This document shows, one piece after another, positions 33,051 to 44,475 of a stretch of DNA of 64,000 bases. Both the position numbers and the translations under genes were made by a program. Location of the stretch: positions 227,421 through 291,420 of the forward strand of contig JANPWX010000248.1 in NCBI GenBank assembly GCA_024734555.1, given 5' to 3'. This DNA is from Trochalopteron elliotii. Its lineage: Eukaryota; Chordata; Aves; Passeriformes; Leiothrichidae. Every line of letters starts with the position of its first letter. Positions within the stretch are counted from its first letter, which is position 1. The notes under the pieces are model-generated. The model saw only the letters and a program-made list of their open reading frames with translations. It was not told where the DNA came from and ran no database searches.

Positions 33051-33430
33051 GACAAGTAGAAGTCCCTGGAGAAGGATGATTTAGGTGCCTAAGGAGTTGC
33101 TTTTCTCTTCTTAGAGTATCATAAATATTTTCTATTTCATTCCAGTTGAGAATTTCATCATGATTATTTAATGATGACACTCTAACAAGATTCAATAACT
33201 AGCTTTTTTTTTTTTTTAAAAAAAGGTGAGATTTTTGTCATAATCCTTTCATGATTAACACAAATTGTCTCGAGTACGACTTCAAACATGTCAAAGATGT
33301 GTTTTGGTGCTAGAGTGTATCTTGCATAATGGATCTCTTAAGCAGTGCAAATGACACTGGATCACATAAGAATGTTTTTAATGGCAAATATTATGGATTT
33401 CTCTAAAATATTTAAAGGCACTAAACATTC
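33051..33430. promoter_or_regulatory. AT-rich ORF-free block, regulatory candidate, with T14A7 run
   Basis: The block contains T14 followed by A7 (33204-33224), ATGATTATTTAATGATGA, an octamer-like ATGCAAAT variant (GTGCAAATGA) and several TAAT cores. There is no ORF or transposon. The regulatory reading is inference from composition. Confidence 0.2.
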
Positions 33431-34641
33431 TGTGCTTTAAATCCTGCTTCCAGTAAGCAACTGCTCATAATTAGATATCCCAGACTGCGTTTAGAGCATC
33501 CCTGGGGTCTGTTCAGTGTCTGCTGCTGAATTACCTCCATGGGCAGTGTGGGACAGACCTGCACGTGTTCCCTGAGCCTCCCAACTCCTTCTGTTCTCAG
33601 AGATTCCATCTGCCTCCAACACCCTGCCAGGGACCAGCCTGGAGACAGGAGAGGAGATTGGTGGCTAATCCATCACGTCTCAATTTCTTACCTGAAAATT
33701 CAGTTTTTACCACTTGAGAAGGTGGTGATGCCCAGTGAAATTGTGGATGTTCTGCAGAAAGGCGTAGGTGATGAAAACTTGTCATGAAAGATGGAGAAGT
33801 TCACCATTAGGGATTTCTGTTTCACCATTTGGGGTTTCAAAGCAGAAAAGCACTGAAAAGACATTTTTTCCCTAAAAAACTGGTTTGAAACCTAAATATT
33901 TTCTTTTGGCTCCCATGGTCCCTTAAAGGGGCTTGTGAGAGAAGCTGCTTTTCTCCCCAGCTGAACCCTGAACAGCCACATCCCTCATCCAAACCATGAG
34001 ACCCAAGGAAAGCTGTGCTGGAAGAAGTTGTTTAAAGCTCCATTGGAGCAGCTGCCTTGTGTCCTGGGGGGAACTACAGGATCCAGGCAAAAACAAAGTT
34101 CAAAGCCTTCAGCTGCCCCTTGCTGTCCATTCCTCAGAGCAAATCCCAGCTTGTGCTGTATCCAGCCTGAATAATGAACCCTGCAGCCAGCACTGCTGGG
34201 GTCTCACCTGCCCTGCAGGGAACTGATGTGAGCAGTGGAGGCTCTGGGAGCCAAACTCACCTCTCAGCCCACACAGAAAAATTGGGGAGGAATTCCTAAA
34301 GCCCAGCACAAGCCACAGCCCAGCTCTGGGACTCTGGGAGGAGCTCCCAGAGCAGACCTGGCAGAGCCACACCTGCAGGAGCTGCTCAGCCAGGCAGCCC
34401 TCACGTTTCTTCCAGAGCTTTCTGTGCTCCTCTTGATTTGTGGGAATGTATTCCAGCTGCAGGGGTGTCAAAATACCTCGTTCCAACATCAAAGGCCTGC
34501 ATTTTGCTGCTTAAAATAGACATTCAAGGCAGGCACGCTGCAGAATTGAAAACCCACAGCTCATCCTCTTTCTTCTTCCCTGAGCAGGGAGTCTGTGTGT
34601 GAGAGGATGGTTTCATCCATACCAGCAGCTTCCAGAGCTTG
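33431..34641. other. Unannotated DNA
   Basis: Nothing recognised beyond short overlapping ORFs. Confidence 0.5.
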
Positions 34642-34800
34642 GGGATTCATGGAATATCCTGAGCTGGAAGGGACCCACAGGATCACCCAGCCCAGCTCCT
34701 GTCCCTGCACAGACTCCCCAACAACCCCACCCTGGCCATCCCTGGCAGAGCTGTCCAAAGGCTCCTGGAGCTCTGGCAGCCTCGGGGAGCCCATTCCAAC
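34642..34800 (-). mobile_element. CR1: CR1 LINE fragment, same subfamily as 24.5 kb
   Basis: GAGCTGGAAGGGACCCACAG, CCTGTCCCTGCACAGACTCC, CAACAACCCCACCCTGGCCA and AGCTGTCCAAAGGCTCCTGG align with 24499-24680 at high identity. Similarity fades after CCCATTCCAACC. Truncated minus-strand copy. Confidence 0.9.
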
Positions 34801-35534
34801 CCTACAGGAATGTCACACCTGGGAAACACGGCTGCTCCCTGAGCCAGGCAAGGCTCCTGAGCTCTGGTCCTCACCTGGCACCCTCCAGGCTCAGCCCATC
34901 CCTTTCTCTCCCTGCTCCTCCAGCACCTTCTCCCAGCCATCCCCTGGCCCAGCATCACACCCAGGAGAAGGCACCCAGGGAATCTTGCACCATTCCCAGC
35001 AAAACATCACACCAAAAAGGGAACAAACAACACGGATGTGCCCTTGTCACAGAGGATAATTTCAAAGGCTTCTTGTTCAGCTCTGATTGGGAATGAAGCC
35101 AAGTTGGAGGAGGCTGAAATCCCCCGTGAGTTTGGGCTCCCAAGCTCTGCTCAGCCCCAGGGCTGCACAGCACACACAGAACGCAAAGGAATTTTAAAAT
35201 GCAGTCACTCATCCCTTGCATTAAAGCTGCTTTTCCTGCCTGCTTCTCCCTTGCATCCACAAGGGTTTCCCCCAGGTTCCACAGGAATAATGTTCCACAG
35301 GACAAATAAGGAATTAATTTCTGATGGCTGAAATGTAGCAGAGCTTTGCTTTGCCTTCTTTTCAGACCTGGATAAACCCTCTTTCCTTTCCTTTTCTCCA
35401 GTTTTTGCCCTTTTCAAAATTTTTGAGATTTTTTTTTTTCAAGATTGGGTTGGCCAGACAGCACTGGCATCTTGTCCACACCCTGGCACATTTATGAAAA
35501 AGCCTTAAAAATGAAGAAAACCTCTTTATTTTTC
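34801..35534. other. Unannotated DNA
   Basis: The first 150 bp may hold diverged CR1 continuation, but I cannot align it by eye. The rest is single-copy with short ORFs. Confidence 0.4.
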
Positions 35535-35713
35535 TATATATTTGTCAATTTTATATATAATAATATACCATTAATATATATTAACGTATACGAATATGTT
35601 TATATTTATAAATTCAATAATATATTATAAAATTAATAGTAATGTGTAATTATATATTTATATCGATATATTGATATATTGATTTAATACATATATATAT
35701 ATATTTGTCAATT
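35535..35713. repeat. AT-only tract bounded by a 16-bp direct repeat
   Basis: TATATATTTGTCAATT occurs at 35535-35550 and 35698-35713. Between them lies about 147 bp of nearly pure A/T with TATA, ATAT and ATATTGAT words and only a handful of G or C bases. The arrangement fits slippage or a segment duplication, or an insertion with a long target duplication. Confidence 0.9.
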
Positions 35714-36138
35714 CTTAAAGCACCTCCTCTGTGAAGTTTTTCGAGCCTTTCAGAGTCAGCCTTTTTAGGATGATCAAAAATTAAAATTCCACCTTGAAGG
35801 TTGTATTCGCTGAACTCTGGGTATAAAAATCTGAGTTCTAAAGTGTTCCAGGGCTACTCACCACCTGTGGGGAGTCCAAACATGATACCAGGAGAGGGCT
35901 TATTCAGAGGTGCTTATCTTGCTTCCTCAGTGTTCCTCGGCTGAAATTTTTTAAAGTATCTGAATTTTCTCTTGTCATTTTTTTGGCTCATAAAATTGGA
36001 TTAAATTCTGCCTTTGCTGTGCGTATCTCTCTGGGAAATATCTGTCCATGTACTACTCAGCACTGAAAGCTGAGCTGGCTTCTCAGCTTCAAGCATGTCT
36101 GTGCTGTCTCTCATGTGCTTATGATGTGCCACACAAAT
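35714..36138. other. Unannotated DNA
   Basis: Nothing recognised. Confidence 0.5.
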
Positions 36139-36375
36139 ATCACAGAATCACAGGATGGTTTGGGGTGAGAGAGACCTTAAAACCCACCCAGTGCCACCCC
36201 CTGCCATGGGCAGGGACACCTTCCACTGTCCCAGGTGGCTCCAAGCCCTGTCCAGCCTGGCCTTGGACACTGCCAGGGATCCAGGGGCAGCCACAGCTTC
36301 TCTGGGCACCCTGTGCCTCCCACCCTCCCAGGAAACAATTTCCTCCCAAAATCCCATCTAACCCAATTCTGTTTT
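36139..36375 (-). mobile_element. CR1: CR1 LINE fragment (3' end)
   Basis: ATCACAGAATCACAGGATGG, then GCCATGGGCAGGGACACCTT and CAGCTTCTCTGGGCACCCTG, ending after AATTTCCTCCCAAAATCCCA. A minus-strand copy of about 235 bp. The CCAGGGCCTGCCCA part present in its relatives is missing after CCCTGTG, a small internal deletion. Confidence 0.93.
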
Positions 36376-39300
36376 AAAATGGTGAAGGTGAGGGTTCAGT
36401 GTGAGAATCAAAGTGTTTCTCGCACCAGCAGAGATGTGACTGTGCTGCCTTTAATTCCCCAGCTCCAGCACTGCTTTGGGGTCAGGGAGAAGGGGCCCAG
36501 CTGTCTGCTGGTGTTCCCATGGACTTCCAAGGTCCCAAAACAGGGACGTGGGTGTCACCCTAAATTTTCCTGCTTTCCAGTGTTTGCAGTTTGTAGTCAA
36601 AGTTCTCACGCAGCTTCATATAAACTATATAAATTTTTAAAACTTATCTATTTTGTTTGCATATTTCTCCTCGCAGAAGAAAAATGTAATTAATAGTAAT
36701 GTTCACCAATGAAGTCAAAAAAGTAGCAACTTGTTTAACCAATCTTTTGCCTTCTGGCCAAAATGTATAAAAAATAAAGTCAAAAATTAAAATGAAAACT
36801 TTTCCTACCTAACCTTCTGTATCTGCCTCGTTCTTCGTGTACCTAAAATTACCACACATGGGTGGTGATATCTTGCTCTGCATGTCTGGGGCACGCAGGG
36901 AGGGAGGGAGGGAGGGAGCACAGCATCCAGGAGGGTACACACATCCCTGGAGTGGGCACACACACCCCTGTGTGCATCAGGGCCATCCACAGCCTGTGCA
37001 GCAGGAGAGAGCCCAGCTCCTGGAGGGTTTGGAGTGCTGGAAGGAGTTCCTGGCAGGTGGATTAGAAAGCAGGGAAGAGGTGATGGAAGCTGCATTGCAA
37101 CCAGGAGATGTAAAGAGTGTGTGCTCTTCTTATTTATGTGCTTTGATTGCAGCAGGCAGGGAGGGGGAAGAGGCCTCGAGATCACACTGAATCCAAGCAC
37201 ACAATTCCAGCAGAAGGAGCTGTCCCTGCCCAGCACAGCCTGGGCACACAGCTCAGGGATGTCCCCCCTGCAAATGCCCCTCTCCCCTTCTGCAGACCCC
37301 TCCCCACATCACTGGACCTCCCAGGCTTGCCAGGTTTTCCCACAGGGCTCTACACCTCCAGGCCTGCTGCTTTGGGGCTTTTCCCATGAAATCACCTTTC
37401 CACAGGTGTGCTCTAACTCCTAAGGCAAACTGACTGTGTATTACAGTGTTGCTGGTGCCTCCCAGCTGTCCCATTGGTATGCTGGCAGTGCATCCCCCCT
37501 ATTTGCCTTATTTATAATTTAACCAATGCCAAAGGGTTATTTTCATCCAATGTAAAAAATGGACACTTATAAAAATGCATAGGTTTTAAATTGCTCAGCA
37601 GTTGGAGTTGTTATAAGAACTAGCCCAGGGAATAAATGGTTCCTTCTCCCATTAGGCTCAAAGGCCATTTCCATACAGGCTGCACATGGAATGGGATTCA
37701 TTCCTGCTCCCACCACACACAGCTGTTTCTCTGCTGTTCCTTCAAGCTTCAATGTCTCCCTTAATGCTTTATTACCACTGTTAAAACTCCACAGTTTGGA
37801 ATATGCTCAGAGTAAATCTGCCATGTTGTGTTTAAGTACCAATTGCTTATGTTTTAATGGCATTAATCTTTGCCTTTTTTGCTATGTCTGAGCCGGGATA
37901 ATGAAAGGAGTTTCTCTTCTTTCTCAGCCCCTGAATCCTGTGAAATGAAAACAGGACTTGGGTGCTACAGGCAAAGCTGGTTCCCTGCTGTTCCTGAATA
38001 CCCTGTCCCCACCAGCCAGGCATGGAAAAGTCAAGGTGGCCTGTGCCTGCATGGATGGAATTCCCAGGATTGCACCCTGGCTGTGTCAGGCTGTCCCTGA
38101 GCTGCCCTCCTGTCCCACACTCCTCACTCCTGACCTGCCAGCTCCCAGCACCATGGGAGGCTGGGAGGGAGGTGCTGGAAAGGTTCCAAAGGCTGCCCCT
38201 GTCAGGATTACTGGTGGGGATGGAGACAGGGAATTGGGCCAGGACACCTTGGTATTGTACAGGACAGAGCTCTCAGCAACTTTCAGCTGCAGAGCATCAA
38301 GCAGGGCTGATCCTGTGCCTTTAATTTCTATCACTCACAACTCCAGTTGTGAAGCTAAGCTTCCCTTGGGAATTTTACTTTGGATTTCACCCCTTAGTCC
38401 ACATGCTCTGAGGACAGAACCTCTTAAAAAACAGTCCAAGGCAGCTCACCTGATAGAAAGGGTGATGTAACACTGCAACAGAAAATGCTAATGAGTTCCA
38501 AATTGTGTCAGAAAAATCAATGCTCGTCCTCCAGAAGGTTTTTATTGGATAACTTTCTTCTTGACTTGGTTATTGTTCCAGAGTCCTACAAAATGAGAGG
38601 GAAAGAGGAAGTGCAGTGCATGACAAACGAGCTGATTCTTAAGTCCAGCATAAAACTTGAGGGTTTAGAACAGGCTTTAAATATAGGAGATTATAAACTG
38701 GGAAGATGGAATGTAGACACAGTAAAATGGGAGAGAGAACACAGGAAAGATCTGCTCTTAACAGGTTTTTGTTGCACAAATATGTTTTGTTAAACAAAAG
38801 CCAACCCTTCATCCTTCCAGGTTTCTGGTGGAGAAGGACACTTCCCAAAAGCCTCAGGAGCCAAATCTCACCAGCAGAAGCTCAGTGGGCCTGGAGCTCA
38901 GCAGCTCAGGAGTGGTTCTTCCCCTTCTCAGGGGTGGTGGGACTTGTAGCCCTTTGCACTTTGGGTCCTCTCTGCCCTCCCAGTCTTGTGGAGGGCAGGA
39001 CCAAGGAGCAGGGATCTCTTCCATCCTTTGATCATTTCAGCCTTAGAAGGATTTCCTTCAGTCCACATGGAACTTTATGATGCTTCAGTGTCAGTGCAGG
39101 GATTTCTCTCCCTGGTCCCATGAGGGCCCACAGGTGCTTTAAGGGTGTTCATACCACAAGCAGGGGACACATCTCAGCCTTTTCCAAAGGGATCTCCCAA
39201 CTCTCCACCATGGCTTTATACATCAGTGGATTCTGGGCTGGAAGGAAACTCTCCCTACAGTGAGGAATAAGTCTGCCCTGTATTGTTTCTTTTAAAGGTT

Positions 39301-40128
39301 GTGTTTTTCAGCTTCTCATCCTCCAGAAACATTTTTGAGGTGCTTTAAACCTTAATTTCTTTCGAAGATTTTTTTTTTCTCTGAGGTAATTTGCTTGTCC
39401 TCTCCTCCAGGAGGTGGGCAGACCCATAACAGAGGACAAGAGTCCCCTGCCATCCCCATGGCTGAACAGCCACCTCTGCTCCCTCCAAGTGTCACAAGCA
39501 ATGAGAAACCTCCTGAATTAGCAGCTCCATCAGCATCAGAATGAGGTGTTACAAACCCCATTAGATTATTCCCAGTGCACACGAGACCCCAGTATTACCA
39601 ATATTTATCCCAACTGAGGATTGAACAGAAGCATAAAGAGGAGAAGCCCAGCATGGAGTATCTGATGGCTGCCTCAGCTGCTCACTCAATGTGCATTTTT
39701 AACAACTCCTTCAGATCTCATCTCACAGGAGCCCTTCACATTGACAAGTTTAACACAGGAATGACCCCTACAACAACTCCCCTTCCAGCAGCTTCTTAAA
39801 CCCTAAGCTTAAATTAATGAGGTTCAATGAATAACATGAGCTGTGTAATGCTGCTGTCAAATCATCACAGCACAAGGCTTTCATCAGTGCTCAGATCCAA
39901 ACCCTTCCAATCAAACTCCATCCCCAAATTTGGAGGCTGCAGAAGCTTGGACTTGGCTTAGCCTTTAAATTCAGTTGGCCTTGACAAACTCCACCATTTC
40001 TGAAACTGGGATTAGGGGGGCTCAAACACAAAGGGTACCCAAAGCTGGCCCTTTGGTTTCCAGCCCAACAGCAATGATTTGAAGAGAATTGGGATGGATT
40101 TTCCTAGGAAGGGACAAAATTATTTGGA
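36376..40128. other. Unannotated DNA
   Basis: A (GGGA)n run lies at 36897-36917. AT-rich ORF-poor pieces lie at 36590-36800 and 37500-37890. A 102-codon ORF at 38485-38793 and a 74-codon ORF at 39575-39799 have protein-like composition but no recognisable domain and no splice or promoter context. I see no transposon. Confidence 0.45.
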
Positions 40129-40640
40129 AATCACAGAATCCAAGAGTGGTTTAGGTTGGGAAAGACCTCCAGGATGACTGAGTTCAGCTGTTAACCCAGT
40201 ACTGCCAAGGCCAGCACCAACCCATGTCCTCAGGTGCCACATCCACACAGCTTTTAAATCACTCCACTGCCTCTCTGGGCAGCTGTTTCAGGGATGGACA
40301 CCCCTTTCCATGAAGAAATTTTCCCTGATATCCACCCTGAGCCTCCCCTGGCCCAGCCTGAGGCCGTTCCCTCTCCTCCTGTCCCTGTGCCCTGGGAGCA
40401 CAGCCCGACCCCCTTGGCTGTCCCCTCCTGTCAGGGCCTTGTGCAGAGCCACAATGTCCCCCCTGAGCCTCCTTTTCTCCAGGCTCAGCCCCTTTCCCAG
40501 CTCCCTCAGCCTCTCCTGGTGTTCCAGCCCCTTCCCCAGCTCCATTCCCTCCCCTGGACACTCCAGCCCCTCAATTTCCTTCCTGCCATGAGCGCCCCAA
40601 AACTGCCCCCAGGATTTGAGGTGGTGCCTCAGCACTGCCA
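40129..40640 (-). mobile_element. CR1: CR1 LINE fragment, long 3' piece
   Basis: This copy of about 510 bp runs from AATCACAGAATCCAAGAGTG through GGTTGGGAAAGACCTCCAGG, CATGAAGAAATTTTCCCTGA, CTCCTGTCAGGGCCTTGTGC and CCTTTTCTCCAGGCTCAGCC to ATTTGAGGTGGTGCC. It is the same subtype as 14721-15295 and shows what that element looked like before its minisatellite grew. Confidence 0.94.
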
Positions 40641-41527
40641 GGACATGGTTTTTAAAAAAACAATTTCATCTGCAGGCCACCAAAGGATCACTTCCTTAAG
40701 CTGGGCTGGACAGTGGATCAGGGATGGCTTCCCAGCTGCCAGGGATAGATTGTCTAGTGAAAATTTCCTCTTTTATTCTGGAATCTCTTCATGCACTTTT
40801 GCAGCAGTGAAAAAAATGAACCCCCTGCTTTGATATGCACTTCTCCCAAGAGCTGAGAATTCAAGAAAGACATTGTATGAAAAGTTATGCAAATTGAGAG
40901 GAATATTTGATGGGGGAATAGGGACAGATGTAACATCACAGCTCTGTTTTGGGAGGCTCATACCTGAGCTGTAACATCTCTATGTAACCCACGTGAAAAT
41001 TCACTAGGACTGCTCCTACTTCAGCTGGGCTGGCAGAGGAATTTTTCAGGATGAGGAAAGTTCTGATTGAACATAAGCATCACACAGAATTCCACAGCTA
41101 AACTTTGCAGAGACACAGGGTTCTAACCCTGCCTGTGGACTGAGTCTGGGAAAAGCAGCTTTGTCAATAAGCTGCCTCAAATTCCCATCTCCAGATATGT
41201 GGAGACCTTGAAATACCACTCTGCACGTGGATCTGCCTTCTAAATTCTGTTAATCTTTAAAGTACATTGGTTATTTGACTCATTTCTGGACAGAGGACAA
41301 AATGTTTCTCAGCTTTTCCCCTCAAAAAATTAAGTTTTGTGTCTCATTCAGCCATCTAACCTCTCCCAAGTGTCTGTGGAAAGAGACAGAGGCTGCATCT
41401 CCACAGTGGGATCCATGGGATGAGTTCCCCACCTAAGGGATGAGTTCCCTCCAGAGATCCATCCATGCTTTTCATCTCTCTCATCCCTCTTTGGCAAGAA
41501 GAATTGGGGAAGTTCTTTCCTTCATTC
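40641..41527. other. Unannotated DNA
   Basis: Nothing recognised. Confidence 0.5.
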
Positions 41528-41788
41528 TGAGGAAATGGCTCAAGCTGCACCAGGAGAGGTTTAGATTGGACACCAGGAAAGTGTTTCCATGGAAAGGGTT
41601 GTAAAGCACTGGACCAGGCTGCCCAGGGAAGTGGTGGGATCACCACCCCTGGAAGTGACCCAAAAACTTGTGGATGTGGCACTTGGGGACAGGAGTTAGT
41701 GGTGAACATGGTGGTGGTGGGTTGATGATTGAACTTGATGATCCTAAAGCTCTTCCCTGACCTCAACCATCCTCTGAGATTATCATGG
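41528..41788 (+). mobile_element. CR1: CR1 LINE fragment (3' end)
   Basis: GAGGAAATGGCTCAAGCTGC, CAGGAGAGGTTTAGATTGGA, CACCCCTGGAAGTGACCCAA and GGTTGATGATTGAACTTGAT follow the CR1 order on the plus strand, ending near CATCCTCTGAGAT. It belongs to the same subtype as 47069-47510 and is more diverged. Confidence 0.9.
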
Positions 41789-41791
41789 TCT

Positions 41792-41840
41792 GCTAATAAT
41801 CTACGAACAACTAATCAGCTAATAATCTATGAACAACCTC
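41792..41840. repeat. 26-bp imperfect tandem pair
   Basis: GCTAATAATCTACGAACAAC at 41792 recurs as GCTAATAATCTATGAACAAC at 41818, a 26-bp head-to-tail duplication with one substitution. Confidence 0.9.
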
Positions 41841-42003
41841 TAAAGAGCCAGGGAAAAGGAGTTGGGAAATGCAGCCTAATGTCAAAAGGCTGATAAATAA
41901 TAAATCTGTTTAAAAATAATCCTGAGGGGTCTGAATCATGAAGGGTCTGAAAGTGCCCTGGCAGCATTTTGGGGTCTGTAGATGAGAAGAGACTGAAGAT
42001 GGG

Positions 42004-42554
42004 TGTCCTGGGTTGTGGTGTAGAATGTGCACGGAGTATTCTACCACCATCTTCATGAACTGTGGAAACCTATTGCTGAAGCAGCATTCTTCCAGACTCT
42101 CCCCTCCCTCTTTCTGTTAGGGTGTCTTTTGTTAAGGTGTCCTCTGCTAATGGGTCTTTTGATAACGTGTTTTCTGTTAATGGCCTGCTGATGACTTACA
42201 GATAACTCCCACCAGGAGTTATCTCCCGTTAATGGGCCATCAAGGACCCCCCTGTATGACTCATTATTCCATTGTGAGATGCTCCACCCAGGGGGAGGAG
42301 CCAAGCATTCTCACCTGCATATAATCTGGGATCTGGGACAATACAGGGTACCTTACCCACTGGATCTACAGAGGATCAGAGCTACCAGACCTTTCTATGG
42401 GATTGCTGCTTCCATCATCTTGCTCAGGTTGTATTCTGACTCTGTCAGGGGTCTTTTGTATTATTGCATTTATTTTATTTCTTTTTTTTCTTTTCCTATT
42501 AAATTGTATTTCTGACTTGGAGCCTCTCACTAGTTTTGTTTTCAAACAATCACA
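42004..42554 (+). mobile_element. Solo LTR, ERVL-like, with perfect 5-bp target-site duplication
   Basis: The element begins TGTCCTGGGTT and ends CAATCACA. ATGGG lies directly before it (41999-42003) and directly after it (42555-42559). A TATA-like CATATAATC lies near 42319-42327 and ATTAAA near 42499, giving U3, R and U5 in the plus orientation. It shares the start, the GAGGAGCCAAGCATTCTCAC block and the GGTTGTATTCTGACTCTGTC block with 45625-46369, so the two are related subfamilies. There is no viral coding sequence. Confidence 0.93.
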
Positions 42555-42559
42555 ATGGG

Positions 42560-43210
42560 AAGGGACTGAAGGCCCTGGAGAAGTTGGTGCTCCAGGGAAG
42601 GAAGGCAAAGCAGAGCAGAGCTGGTGCCCCTGCAGACATCCAGCCCTCCTTGTTTTGCAAGTGGCATTTTAGCAGCTCCTTCCTATAATTTACTAAAGCA
42701 GCCTCTTTTTTTCCTCACAAAGAGAATAAAGAAATGGTAAAATAACTTTGAAAGTCAGGTTATTCCTATGCCCTAACACCTTCCAACAGATGTTGTTCTT
42801 ACCGAAAGCAGAGTTCCTTGAATTATTAATGGTTCCCAACAGCTCAGCTTGAAATAATTTAGCATTTGAAAGGGAAAAGCCACTCTCATTATTCCAAGTG
42901 CAGAAACATTTTTGGTTATTAAAGGTATTCTCGTCAAAAAAGAGAAATCTGTACAGTTTGTATCTTTTCCTCCAGATGCCAGCAGGAGCACCAGATCCAG
43001 GGAAACCTTTGTGCTTGCTGAAGGTTAATTGACAAAATACAATGGAAGAGACAGGACTCCATATTCCATCTCAAATTGAGAAGCTCTTATCTGATCTCGT
43101 GGTACCTTTAACTTCACCAGATTTATTGTATTTGCACTTGGAGACCATTACATTCTTTCTGAGGCTTAAAGTGATCAATTATTCATTGCAATCAAACTTC
43201 CCAAGGGATA
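42560..43210. other. Unannotated DNA
   Basis: Nothing recognised. Confidence 0.5.
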
Positions 43211-43337
43211 TTGGCCAGGTTGGACAGGGCTTGGAGCAACCTGGGATGGTGAAGATGCCCCTGCCTATGCAAGGGAGTGGAATGGGATGAGCTTTAAGGT
43301 CTTTTCCAACCCAAACCATCCTGGGATTTGTAAAACT
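43211..43337 (+). mobile_element. CR1: CR1 LINE fragment (3' end)
   Basis: GGCCAGGTTGGACAGGGCTT, GGAGCAACCTGGGATGGTGA and AAGGTCTTTTCCAACCCAAA mark the last 125 bp of a CR1 in plus orientation. Confidence 0.9.
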
Positions 43338-44062
43338 GACCACCAGGCTGTTGGGAATTGCCCCTGGATGGCTCCTGAAAGAAGAATGTCACCCACAGCC
43401 CCTGCTTCTCTGGGAAGGGAGGACTGGGAGATGTTCTTGGGAATGTTGTGTTCTCAGAACCAGCTCTGGCTTCTGGGAAAACCAAACAGGCTGGGCCAAG
43501 CTGTGGCAGATTTGTAACTTGGCCTTATGGCAGAGCATCTCAGCTGGCCACGCTGTGGGAGATGCAAAGAAGGGCCCTGGGCTGGTTGGGACCTGAGCTG
43601 GGATGGTTTTTCCCAAGAATTCTGTGTCCCCTGTGAAACCAGCCCATGGAGGAGATGAGTGGTTGTTTGCTTAGCACTTAGGGAAAGGTGGCCAAAATGC
43701 ACAGGGCCACCCAAAGTGCAGGGCTGCTCCTCAGAGTGACAGGGTCAGGTCTGCTCAGCCATGAACTCATCAGGATGGCTTTCCCTCTTCTGCATGGATT
43801 TCTCAGGGGGGATCCAGGGAGACTCCATGCCCAGGACTCATAGCTGGAGGTGTAAGGTGACAGTGCTCTGTGACAGGCCTTGGTCCTGTGCTCTCCTCAG
43901 TCCCTTCAGCTCGTGAGGCACGTTTTTACCAAATTCTGAGATTGCATCAAAAGTCAGGGGAGTGAAATGCTTAATTTCACATTTTAATGCTTAATTTGAT
44001 TATTGTGATCAATCACCACTGCAAAGAGCATCAGGCTGCTGCCCTCGGTTTGCTTACCAACC
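43338..44062. other. Unannotated DNA
   Basis: Nothing recognised. Overlapping ORFs of 60-90 codons are likely chance. Confidence 0.5.
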
Positions 44063-44475
44063 ATGGAATCACAGAATGGTCTGGGTTGGAAAAGACCTTA
44101 AAAATCATCTAATTCCACCCCCTGCCATGTGCAGGGACACCTTCCACTGTCCCAGGCTGCTCCAAGCCCTGTCCAGCCTGGCCTTGGGCACTGCCAGGGA
44201 TCCAGGGGCAGCCACAGCTTCTCTGGGCACCCTGTGCCAGGGCCTGCCCACCCTCCCAGGGAACAATTCCTTCCCAATCTCCCATCCAGCCCTGCCCTCT
44301 GGCAGTGGGAAGTCATGCCCCTTGTCCTGGCACTCCAGGCCCTTGTGACTCCCCATCTTTCTGATAGCTCCCCTTCAGGAAATTAATTAGGTCACTCCAA
44401 AACCTTCTCTTCTCCAGGCTGGAAGCCCCCAATTCCCTCAGCATTCCCCCACAGCAGAGGTTTAAGCCACTCCTG
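44063..44475 (-). mobile_element. CR1: CR1 LINE fragment (3' end)
   Basis: ATGGAATCACAGAATGGTCT, GGTTGGAAAAGACCTTAAAA, GCAGGGACACCTTCCACTGT and CAGCTTCTCTGGGCACCCTG are followed by AACCTTCTCTTCTCCAGGCT. It is about 410 bp on the minus strand and among the more complete copies of this subtype. Confidence 0.94.
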
